64,000 bases of DNA, from contig JANQJS010000022.1 of assembly GCA_028281535.1 (NCBI GenBank), positions 62,001-126,000 on the forward strand, in the 5' to 3' direction. Position 1 is the first letter of the stretch; the number at the start of each line of letters is the position of its first letter. This DNA comes from Sedimentisphaerales bacterium. Lineage in GTDB: Bacteria > Planctomycetota > Phycisphaerae > Sedimentisphaerales > SM23-30. Positions 34,780 through 44,500 of this stretch are shown one piece after another. The notes below the pieces were generated by a model. The model had not been told where the DNA came from. It did not search any database and saw nothing but the letters and a program-made list of their open reading frames with translations. A program made the translations under genes and the position numbers.

Positions 34780-37700
34780 TTATTTTCTTCTTGTTATATT
34801 AGCATTTTGCAAAGGCACATCACCTTCTATCGTTAACTCATCCTTTCCAGTCCTTGAGTTCTTAGTTCGCTCAACTCTAGATGTAGGAACATCTGTTTCA
34901 ACGTAATCTCTACCTCTACCTTTACCTATTTGATACTTGTCCTCAGCATCAGCTCTCGACAATGGGGGCTTGTTTGTTGACTCAGCAAATACTTTATTCT
35001 GATCACTTGCTTTAATAACACCGTCTCTTTCTATTCCATTGCTACCTTTTCGGTTCGTATAATGCCGAATTCGAGTCATGCCCTCTTCTGAAGCGTCAGC
35101 ACTAGCTCTTACTCCATGAGTTCCAGCTTCTGCCATTTCAACAGTTTTCCCTGCATCATTAGCATCACCCGCCTTGTCAAGTAATTTTACACCTTTAGCT
35201 CCATATTTTCCACCTTTAAATACAATGTCACCTGCGTATGGAATCATTGAGCCTGCAGATATAGCTGCATCAGCATATTTACCGCGAGCCAAATAAATCA
35301 GAGCATTAATTCCATCAACAATAGGTGTCGGATCCGCAACACCTGCAACATCCAAACCGACTTGTAATCGATCCAAATTCTTACTCAAACCATATGGATC
35401 AATCCAATTCACTGGATTATTACCGACATAGGTATACATATTTAGACCATCATAATATCCAATAGGATCAGTTTGCAAAAAACGCCCTAATACGGGTGCA
35501 TAGACCCTAGCGCGATAATCATAGTGTCCTGTCACATGCTCATATCGTCGGGCAGTAAACAGATATGGATTACCATAATTACTCGCGGTAAGTATGCTAC
35601 CATTAGTATCATACAAGGTTGGATCGCCAAAATCATCGTAAGCATAACTTTCAACGACGACACTATTAGAATCACTGATTGATGTAACACTGCCGATTCC
35701 ATCAAAGTGGTAATAATAAGAAGTCTCAACCGCACCATTTACATCTACCAGCATAATCGGCTCATCCACTGACGAACCATAGATATATTTTCGTAGAAGA
35801 ATATCACTGCCATTATATTCTGCAATAACGTGATCACCGTCATAAACATACTTCGTGACTGATGTCCCCACTATCTTTTTAATCCGTCGGCCCAGATAAT
35901 CATATTCATATTCTACAATAGCTGTGCTATTATCCTCTATCTTGACAAGACGGTTTTCCTCATCATAGAAATAATCATACGCTCCATCATTTGTAAGATT
36001 TCCATTATCATCATAAGTATAACTTACACCACCGACAGCGGTGTATTGGTTCATACTGTTAGAAACATAACTGATTGCAGTACCGTCATTGACGCTATTT
36101 CGATTACCAAGTTCATCATAATTATAAGTAATGGAGCTGCCGCCTGGAATATTTGTATTTGTCAGTTGATATAGATTATCATAAGTATATTGATATTGAT
36201 CTTTAGCATCAACATCAACAGCAGTCCGATTTCCCTGTTTATCATGTGAATAAGCAAACGTTTGAGCAAATGTATTTTCTTCATTGGAAAGATAAAGCCG
36301 ATTAACCTCTATTGCACTTAAGGCTCGATCAAAAATCATAATGTTGTCCATTGTGCCATTAAAATAATTTGATGTATATAGCCCAATGTGTACATTCGGA
36401 TCAGCCATTGTATTAATTGTTTGAGCCAAATAGGCGCTATTACTATTTATATCACCATCAAGTAAACCATCTACATAAATTTGAATATCATTAACCCCAG
36501 TATTAGCAGGAATCGTATCTTCCTTTAACACCACAGCTATATGATGCCATTGGTTATCTGTTACACTTGTGTTTCCTATAAGGTAACCGCCATTCACTTC
36601 GATCTGAACCGCCCCAGATGTACCATTACTCGTACCATTGAGATCAACAACCCATCTTTCCCCTGAAGAGCTGCTCTTACCCCAATTGATGACATCGCCG
36701 GTACTGCTAGTTTTTATCCACGCAGCCACGGTTCGCGATGAGGTTCCGGTGACGCCTTGATACCCATCGATTTCTATATAATCACTTGTCCCATTGAATG
36801 CGAACCCATTATTAAGTTGCCCTGTAGTAGATAAGAGATTCGTGTTCTGTATAGATGTACCATTATAACTGTTACTGCTGCTGTCAATGACCGTTTGACT
36901 AGATGCATTATCATTTAAATTCCAATGCGCAATGGCATCATGTGTGTAAAAATTAGATAAATTTGTCAAACGATTACCAATATCAAATGAATATTCTGTA
37001 AAACTGCCATTGTTTAGTTTTAACAAAGATCGGCGAGATAAATCATCATAACTATACTCAACTAATATGGCCCCACTATTGTCTTTAATCTTTGTCAAAC
37101 GAGATATTTCATCATATTCGTAAGTAATATAACTAGAATCAGGATAAACCAGCTTCGTCCTGCGTCCTAAATCATCATATTCATAATCAACCACTTTGCT
37201 GTCTGCAGATATAGCCTGAGTTAATCTACCGACACGATCATAATTATAAGAAATAGTATCATTACCAGAAGTCACTTGGACTACTTCGCTTGCTATGTCG
37301 TAGTCATAAATAATATTAGGATCATTCGGACGTCCTTTTCCAATCATTCGACCTATAGCATCATATGAATAAGTAATAGTTTGCCCCTTACGACTGGTTT
37401 GATTGATTAACAGGTCAACATCGTACTCATAGGATTCTTTAGTTGAATCAGGATACAAAACTTCTATCAATCGATCAAATCCATCGTATGTATACGAGGT
37501 TACATTACCTTTGCCATCTTTAATGAGTGTCAAATTACCATTATTGTCATAGCTGTACTCAGTCAATATACTATTAGCATCAGTAACTTTCCAAAGTAGA
37601 TTTCTTTCATCATACTCATATTGAGTTTGATTGGATTCAGCATCAATTACAGCAGATTGATTATCATTACCATCGTAATTGAATGAGAATGTATGATTCA

Positions 37701-39579
37701 TAGGATCGATTATTTTGGCTAAGTTATCAAGTAAGTCATACTCGTAATCGATTACTTGATTAATTTGCCCTAAATGATTCACAGTTTGTTTCACCAATTT
37801 ATTTTTATCATAAGATAAATCGGTTTGATAATTAAAAGGCGCGGGCCCCTTAGCCTGAACAAGTAGATCATGTTCGTTATAAGTAAACTCTCTTACATTA
37901 CCATTGTGATCTGTAATTTGCTTTATATTTCCATAAGCATCATAAGAATAATCTGTAGTAATATTGAGGTAACCTGTACCGATACCATAATCTAGAATTT
38001 TTGTTTTGAGTTTTCCATAATTAATAGCATCACTACTGTTAGTATAGTATTCATATCTAGATATAATTCCATCGGTCGACGTAGTAGTTTCTACCTGACC
38101 AAAACTGTTATATGTATAATTAATTTCTGGTGTAACGTTTCCAGTTGGGGTTGATATTGTTGGATAGGTTATTTTCATCAAGTGCCCAACAGAGGTTGTA
38201 TAATTGTTCGGGTCTTCATAGTCAAAGGTATTGGTAATTGTGAAACCGCGAGCACCGGTGATCGTTTTCACCTGGTTATATTTACTTTCATAAGTAAAGA
38301 TCATAGTAATATTTGGATCACTAAAACCTGGCTTTGGCACTTGGGTTTTACTTAATAGATTTCCCATAGAATCATAAGTATATTCAATACTATTTCCTGC
38401 AGGAAAAATCACTTTAGTAATTTCTAAATCATCGTTGAATTCACGCTGTGTGACATAACTATTTGGATCACCAACTCGTAATCCTAAAGTAAACAGTTCT
38501 TCCCTGATAGGGTTACCTGAAGAGTTGTAGGTTGTAAGGGTATCATAACCTTTACGATCAGTCACTGTGACTTCAGAGAAAACGTCATTATAATTAAAAT
38601 TAAATGTCCCCGTCCCATATACTTGCTGGGCCACTTTTCCTCCAACATACGTATTTTCTAAATAAGTAACCCCATTTGGATCAGTGACTGTTAATAAATT
38701 ATGATTTGGATCATACGTATAGCTTTCGGTTAAACCATTGGGGAAATCCACTGTTGCCGGAGACGTTACTGATAATAAATCATTGGTATTAGGATCATAT
38801 GCATAGGACCAAGTCCGACCAGCATAATCTGTAATTGACGATAATAGGCCATTGGAATTATAAGAAAAATCAATATCACGCCCTAAGTCGTCTGTTATAG
38901 TTTCTAACATATATTCCATTGCAACAAGGCCATGACTCTGACCAACAAAATAATCAGAAGGACCAGTAACAGGCAATAAGCCACTTGAATTATAAGAGAA
39001 TGTGATGTTATTTCCGATCCGATCTCTTATTTCTTTTAAGTTGCCATTCACATCAAAGTCTAACTGGGTTCCATACTTTTTATAAAGTGTAAATGTGCCA
39101 TTGGTATTCTCTTCAATATAGCTATAATCTCCGAGTGGAGCATCATACCGATTAGAATTAGATGGGTTAACGGTATATTCATGCACACCATTTTCACCGT
39201 TAAGAAATACCAACTTGGTCGTATCATGAAGTTTGCGTACTTTCAGGTTATAATTCATATCCCACCCGTAACCAAAACGTGAATTATATTCACTTTGAGC
39301 ACGGTAATGACGATTGTAACTTACAGATAAGACACGTCCGGGAAGAATAAAATCGCGATCAGTATGGTAAAATTCACCAGTTGATAAATTAACGGGATCT
39401 GCAGCCTCAGCAATATTTTTGATGACTCTTCCAATACCATCAAAAACATCGGCAACATAACCGACAAGCTTTCCAAAAGAACCTGCTAATGGTGTATAGT
39501 CAATTGCATTCAGGCGTGCAGGGAATAAATAGATTGAAACAATCAATATTATTTTTATAAACCAGAATTTTTTAGTCAT
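34780..39579 (-). CDS. Exported Rhs/YD-repeat protein with LamG insert and probable HYD1-type ADP-ribosyltransferase tip
   Basis: A 1599-residue protein from ATG 39579 (TTGGAG upstream); a TTG five codons earlier is weaker. A signal peptide (1-25) is followed by a DUF6531-like start (DPVNLSTGEFYHTDRDF) and many YD repeats such as YEYDDLGRRTKLVYPDS. A LamG/concanavalin-like jelly roll is inserted at about 885-1085 (GFAFNGTSDYIEI, AAWIKTSSTGD, WHHIAVVLKE). The Rhs core ends in DPIG and DPYGL motifs at about 1375-1398. The last 200 residues have a pre-toxin segment (ARGKYADAAISAG) and then TRIRHYTNRKGSNGIERDG, GVIKASDQNKVF and GRGRDYVETD, which resemble HYD1-type ADP-ribosyltransferase toxins. 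Confidence 0.85.
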   Translation of the reverse strand: MTKKFWFIKIILIVSIYLFPARLNAIDYTPLAGSFGKLVGYVADVFDGIGRVIKNIAEAADPVNLSTGEFYHTDRDFILPGRVLSVSYNRHYRAQSEYNSRFGYGWDMNYNLKVRKLHDTTKLVFLNGENGVHEYTVNPSNSNRYDAPLGDYSYIEENTNGTFTLYKKYGTQLDFDVNGNLKEIRDRIGNNITFSYNSSGLLPVTGPSDYFVGQSHGLVAMEYMLETITDDLGRDIDFSYNSNGLLSSITDYAGRTWSYAYDPNTNDLLSVTSPATVDFPNGLTESYTYDPNHNLLTVTDPNGVTYLENTYVGGKVAQQVYGTGTFNFNYNDVFSEVTVTDRKGYDTLTTYNSSGNPIREELFTLGLRVGDPNSYVTQREFNDDLEITKVIFPAGNSIEYTYDSMGNLLSKTQVPKPGFSDPNITMIFTYESKYNQVKTITGARGFTITNTFDYEDPNNYTTSVGHLMKITYPTISTPTGNVTPEINYTYNSFGQVETTTSTDGIISRYEYYTNSSDAINYGKLKTKILDYGIGTGYLNITTDYSYDAYGNIKQITDHNGNVREFTYNEHDLLVQAKGPAPFNYQTDLSYDKNKLVKQTVNHLGQINQVIDYEYDLLDNLAKIIDPMNHTFSFNYDGNDNQSAVIDAESNQTQYEYDERNLLWKVTDANSILTEYSYDNNGNLTLIKDGKGNVTSYTYDGFDRLIEVLYPDSTKESYEYDVDLLINQTSRKGQTITYSYDAIGRMIGKGRPNDPNIIYDYDIASEVVQVTSGNDTISYNYDRVGRLTQAISADSKVVDYEYDDLGRRTKLVYPDSSYITYEYDEISRLTKIKDNSGAILVEYSYDDLSRRSLLKLNNGSFTEYSFDIGNRLTNLSNFYTHDAIAHWNLNDNASSQTVIDSSSNSYNGTSIQNTNLLSTTGQLNNGFAFNGTSDYIEIDGYQGVTGTSSRTVAAWIKTSSTGDVINWGKSSSSGERWVVDLNGTSNGTSGAVQIEVNGGYLIGNTSVTDNQWHHIAVVLKEDTIPANTGVNDIQIYVDGLLDGDINSNSAYLAQTINTMADPNVHIGLYTSNYFNGTMDNIMIFDRALSAIEVNRLYLSNEENTFAQTFAYSHDKQGNRTAVDVDAKDQYQYTYDNLYQLTNTNIPGGSSITYNYDELGNRNSVNDGTAISYVSNSMNQYTAVGGVSYTYDDNGNLTNDGAYDYFYDEENRLVKIEDNSTAIVEYEYDYLGRRIKKIVGTSVTKYVYDGDHVIAEYNGSDILLRKYIYGSSVDEPIMLVDVNGAVETSYYYHFDGIGSVTSISDSNSVVVESYAYDDFGDPTLYDTNGSILTASNYGNPYLFTARRYEHVTGHYDYRARVYAPVLGRFLQTDPIGYYDGLNMYTYVGNNPVNWIDPYGLSKNLDRLQVGLDVAGVADPTPIVDGINALIYLARGKYADAAISAGSMIPYAGDIVFKGGKYGAKGVKLLDKAGDANDAGKTVEMAEAGTHGVRASADASEEGMTRIRHYTNRKGSNGIERDGVIKASDQNKVFAESTNKPPLSRADAEDKYQIGKGRGRDYVETDVPTSRVERTKNSRTGKDELTIEGDVPLQNANITRRK

Positions 39580-40675
39580 CTTGATTATCTCCAATCATAA
39601 TCTGTTTTGATAAAGAGCCAATATGATCAGCATAACTCATCACATTGACCGTTATTACATGAGGGCCTTTTTTATATGAATCTACATTCCAATTAAATGT
39701 AAACGGTGAGGTACCATCTTCCATTTCAAACAAAAACACACTATCGACATAAAGCATAATCTCGTATCTATCATTCATCATAAACCGAAGATCATCCGGA
39801 TCGATTTCCACTCTTACTTTAGAAAGCCCGGAAAGCACCGGCCGACCTAATTCATCAACTTTATGTCCAGGAAAAGTAATATCGAACTTAGGCTCATGAC
39901 ACTCCTCTGGATGATGCCGATAATGCAAATATTTTGATGAGTTTCTCGCCCATGGCGATTCTGTAATTGACTCAGTTTTTTTACCGGGAGTTTTTATATA
40001 AGGCCATTTCTTACCTGAAGTAATGATCGTATTATGAGGTAATGTATAACAGGTTAATTCAAGGTATAAGTTGGGATGTTCAATCATATTAATCAACCCT
40101 TTTGAATCGTAACCATTCCACTTAAATTCATGCCTACCAGCGACTCTTGGCTCCCAATCATAGATTGTATCAACAAGCATCACATCATTGATCCCACTTC
40201 TAAGACGAATCATACATGCCTGCGGCAACACATAATGAATTTCCCCATTACTTTTATTTAGATCAAAATTCTTAATCCTTTTTAATATTCCGCCTGTCTC
40301 TTCTGCCTTATTATAAATTATTTGTTGCCCATCATTGTTGATTTCAATTGTATAAAGAAAAACATTTCCACCTGCATATTGGCCATCGTCTCTTTTACCA
40401 TCCCATCGAACATGATACTCCCCTGGCTTTTCAATCTTTATATCGTATGTTCGCACAAGGTGTCCAATAAAGTTATAAATCATTACAGAAACTTGCGATT
40501 TTTTGTCAATATAAAAACTAAGTGTAACCTCTTCTTTATTAGTAGGATTAAATGATTTTTTGTCTAATTTAATTTGTCGAATGAGTAAAGGTGCATTGGA
40601 ATTGTTACCCAACAAATGCGTCCCCGTCATCATTAAGCAAATTAATGAAATCTGTGCTAAATATTTTTTTAACAA
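39572..40675 (-). CDS. Exported protein with FlgD-Ig-like domain, Rhs operon
   Basis: A 367-residue protein starting at TTG 40675 with AGGAG six bases upstream. A signal peptide (1-24) is followed by a FlgD-like Ig domain (about 33-115: SQVSVMIYNFIGHLVRTYD, GEYHVRWDGKRDDGQYAGG, VFLYTIEI) and a second related unit (AGRHEFKWNGYDSKG). The C-terminal part has GPHVITVNVMSYAD, again Ig-like. Such domains usually serve in assembly or cell-surface attachment. Its end overlaps the Rhs start by eight bases, so the two are coupled. The function in the system is unknown. Confidence 0.75.
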   Translation of the reverse strand: MLKKYLAQISLICLMMTGTHLLGNNSNAPLLIRQIKLDKKSFNPTNKEEVTLSFYIDKKSQVSVMIYNFIGHLVRTYDIKIEKPGEYHVRWDGKRDDGQYAGGNVFLYTIEINNDGQQIIYNKAEETGGILKRIKNFDLNKSNGEIHYVLPQACMIRLRSGINDVMLVDTIYDWEPRVAGRHEFKWNGYDSKGLINMIEHPNLYLELTCYTLPHNTIITSGKKWPYIKTPGKKTESITESPWARNSSKYLHYRHHPEECHEPKFDITFPGHKVDELGRPVLSGLSKVRVEIDPDDLRFMMNDRYEIMLYVDSVFLFEMEDGTSPFTFNWNVDSYKKGPHVITVNVMSYADHIGSLSKQIMIGDNQDD

Positions 40676-40684
40676 ACCATTCTC

Positions 40685-41548
40685 CTATTTCCAAGCAGGA
40701 TCTATACTTGGAGCCTCATAAGTCAGCTGAGTTAGATTATCACCTTGAGCATTCATTTTCCATAACTGTGAAGAACCAGATCGATTTGAGACAAAAACAA
40801 TCTCATTTCCATCAGGAGACCAGCATGGATGAATATCCATCCCATTTTGATTTGTTAACCGACGACTTTTCAGATTATCCAAGCTAAGCGACCATATCTC
40901 ATAATCATCATTAAAATTCGAGGTATAAACAATATTTCTACCATTTGGTGAAACGGCAGGCTGTAACTCCAAAACTTTATTTTTTGTAAGCCTCTCGACT
41001 TTATTTGATTCAATATTCAACTTATATAATTCATGCGTCAAATAACCTTGCCCTGAAGTAAATATAAGAAACTCCCCACTAGGAGACCAAGCAAGATCAC
41101 TCTCACGTCCTTGCTGCTTCAGTAATAGTTCAGGCTTACAGTCATCCCAGCATGTTAACCAAATATCGCTATCGTCTTTAATTTTCTCTTGATATCTAAT
41201 AAAAGCAAACGTCTTGCCATCTGGCGACACAGTAGGCCAATCGACCATTCCCATCGATGCTATCATTTGTGTTTCCTTGCCTGAATCTACATCATAGATA
41301 AACACTTCATTGTTATTGTTTCTATAAATAATTTTTTGATTTGTCACCCAATCAGGAACTCTTTTATCCATGGGTGATTTTGTGAGTTGTTTAATATTAC
41401 TACCATCGGATGACATTGTCCAAATCTGCCAATAATCATTGGTCAAGCGAACAAAGGCAATATCATTTTCAAGTTCTGCATGCTTGGTACAACCAATCAT
41501 GTTGAACAATATTAAACCAATAATGAAAGTGTTTAATTTAAATTTCAT
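40685..41548 (-). CDS. TolB-like propeller lipoprotein, Rhs operon
   Basis: A 287-residue protein starting at ATG 41548, chosen because it gives a clean lipoprotein signal (hydrophobic 6-17, lipobox NMIGC). About six PD40/WD40-like repeats follow, with the signature W-S-P-D-G-x-x-I-x-F seen as CWSPDGNEIVFVSNR, VSPDGKTFAFIRY, WSPSGEFLIFTSG and VSPNGRNIVYTSN. This is the fold of TolB, a periplasmic propeller. It starts four bases after the beta-helix gene stop and ends nine bases before the FlgD-like gene start, so it is within one operon. Confidence 0.85.
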   Translation of the reverse strand: MKFKLNTFIIGLILFNMIGCTKHAELENDIAFVRLTNDYWQIWTMSSDGSNIKQLTKSPMDKRVPDWVTNQKIIYRNNNNEVFIYDVDSGKETQMIASMGMVDWPTVSPDGKTFAFIRYQEKIKDDSDIWLTCWDDCKPELLLKQQGRESDLAWSPSGEFLIFTSGQGYLTHELYKLNIESNKVERLTKNKVLELQPAVSPNGRNIVYTSNFNDDYEIWSLSLDNLKSRRLTNQNGMDIHPCWSPDGNEIVFVSNRSGSSQLWKMNAQGDNLTQLTYEAPSIDPAWK

Positions 41549-41552
41549 ATGA

Positions 41553-44500
41553 TTACCTATACGCAGACAATGCACCTTCTATATATGGCTGAAAAGTCGG
41601 ATGATAAATATTCTGCGTAATCACTTTGACCGTATATACGCCTTCGACTGAAATATAACGACCGTTATCATCTTTACCATCCCATTCAATCTCATACGAT
41701 CCTGGAGTTAATTGAGTTGAATTAGTTAAGGTTCTAAAATGATTACCATCAGGATCAATAATATCAATCGTAACATTGGATGTTCTGGTTATATCAAAAT
41801 CTATGGTGCTTACTTCATTATACATTGGAAGAATTCGATAAGCGTTACAAACCAAATTTGCAACCGACACGTCAGGATAATCATAATAGACCAAGATCTG
41901 TCCATTTTTTGCCGCAACAGGCGTCATGGTATCCGGTCCGATATATGTAACATAATCCCCCTCAAAAAAGTCACCATTATCTACTCTACCATTCCAATAA
42001 AATGTATAATGCCCTGGTTTGAGTAATCGCCCATCCGTTGTTAAAAAGTTTCTAACAGTCCCTTCAAGAACTTCTGAAACAGCAACCAAGACTTTTGACC
42101 AGTCACTTAAATCAAATTCGATAAGGTAAGGAATATTCGCATAGGGATCAAAATCAGCTTGACTAATTTGAATATTTTCAAGCAATTGATAAACACTATC
42201 ACCTGCAGGGGAATTCCATGCAACAGTCTCATTTGGATCATTGGGGTCATTCGTAGCTGTAATTTTGATATCATAATAAGATGGCATTACAATAATATCA
42301 TTCGCATCAAGACCATTCCATGACGTAGAATTGATGCCTGAAAATCCTGCTTGACTTACCTGATGGATAACATTCGATGTCCCCGCCTCAAGGTAATCAA
42401 TTGTAAGTTGCGTTGTCGTCTTATTCAGCCAAAAATCATATGACAGGCTCTCATTTAAGGTAGGATCGATCTGCAATAAATTCATACCTTCTACAGATAT
42501 TTTCATTGAATCAACCGTCAGGGCTAAAGGATCATAACCAAATAAGAATTCAACCAAATTGGTAAATCCGTCACTATCGAGATCTGTCAAAGCATCATTT
42601 GGATCATTAGAATTTAGTCCATATAGATTTTCCCAACTATCAGCAATACCATCATTGTCGTTATCAACATTTGATGCAGCCTCTATTGTATTACCGTAAG
42701 CTCCAACATTGACTCTTCCACCATTGGGTTGTGGCTCTAATGAGTAATCTGAGCTTGGGTCACCAGCATCGATGCATTGGGACCAATAAGACAGGTGATA
42801 ATTTCCACCTAGCAAGTCGATAAATTTCACATCAGGAACGGTAAAATTACCCGTTCCGGTATCACCATCTTTAATGCAGGAATAGGTTGCCGAACAACCT
42901 AGTAAATCATCATTATTACCCCAAAGAATACAATTTTTTATAATTCGAGTATCGTAGCCTGTAAGGATACCATTGCCTGTATTATTAGCAATTGTACAAT
43001 TAAGAATCGTATCAGCAGGACTGCCTGACAGCCATAGACCATCCGTACCATTATTAACAATGATACAATTTTTCACACTTATTGCAGCACTGGAGGTAGA
43101 CTGGATTCCACTATAGGTATTGTTCTTAATTAGGCATTCGCTTATCTGAGGCGCAGAACTTCCACTGCCTGAAATACCATAACTATTCCCACTGATTTCA
43201 CAATTTGAGACCACTGGCGATGTGGTATTATTGATAAGATAAATACCAGTTGAATTATTATTCACTATTTTGCAATTTTTTATTGTCGGAGATGCACCAA
43301 TCCAATCCGGAGATTGCCCATGACAATATATACCTCGCCCAGAACCGGTAATTGTAAAGCCTTGCAACACAGAATTTTCATCTTCCTTCAAATCAAACGT
43401 AACAGTAGAAACGGAGGAATTGCTTTGAATAATAGTACTGGATACGATTTGATCATCCAATGGATCACTACTGGTTACAACGATCTTTTTACCATTAAAT
43501 TTTATGTTTTCAATATAAGTTCCTGGTGCAATGGTCACGACTTCATTATCCACTGCCATGTCAATACCATGCTGTATCGTTGCAAATGGCGATTGTCCTG
43601 TCCCTGCATTGCTATCATTTCCACTTGGATCGACATATAAAACATTTTGTGTTGTAAAACTCCAAACATAACCAGCAATGGTAGCTCCAATCGAATTTTT
43701 CTCATCGATTCGCCAATAATAGACACTATTAGGTTCTAGGGTATTTGGATCAAATAGATTGGCGGTTTGATTTCCCATGAATTCACTTGAATTAGTGTCT
43801 GCGAGGAGTACATCATTGGCATTGGTTCCCAAGTAAACATCATGTGAAGTTGTTGTCACGCCCGAATCCCAAGTTAAATTCACATGGATGCTCTGTAATA
43901 TCACTCCATTATTTGGAACAGGATTACTGGCAGCCCAAGGAACATTAGCACTGGTAGCTTCAGCAGTGTTGCCGTAAGCACCCATATTAAGTCGAACACC
44001 ATTAGGCTGAGGCTCAAGAGCATAACTTTTGCTTGGATCCGCTGCATCAATACAAGGTGAATTAATACCTACATGATAGTCATCATTGTTTGCATCGACA
44101 AATAGTGGGTCACCACTAATATTTCCTGTTCCTGTATCACCATCTTCGATACATGAATACGTGGCTGTACAACTTAATAAATCATCGGTGTTCCCCCAAA
44201 TAATACTATTCGATATTGAGCCACAGGGACCTTTTATCCCTCGACCATAGCTAACATTCGTATGCCCAACAATGGTGCAATTTTCAATTGTCGTATAAGA
44301 TGAAGTGGCAATACCTTCAGTAGCATTGTTAGCAACCAAACAGTTGGTAATTGTAGATTTACCCGAAGTGTCATCTATTCCGTTTCCGGAAGTTACGCCA
44401 TTACTAATAATGGTTGAACGAGTAATTGAAGGAGCTCCATTTCCAGTCATATATATACCGTCCAAAGTACTATCTTTCACAACAGAATCAGAAATAGCTG

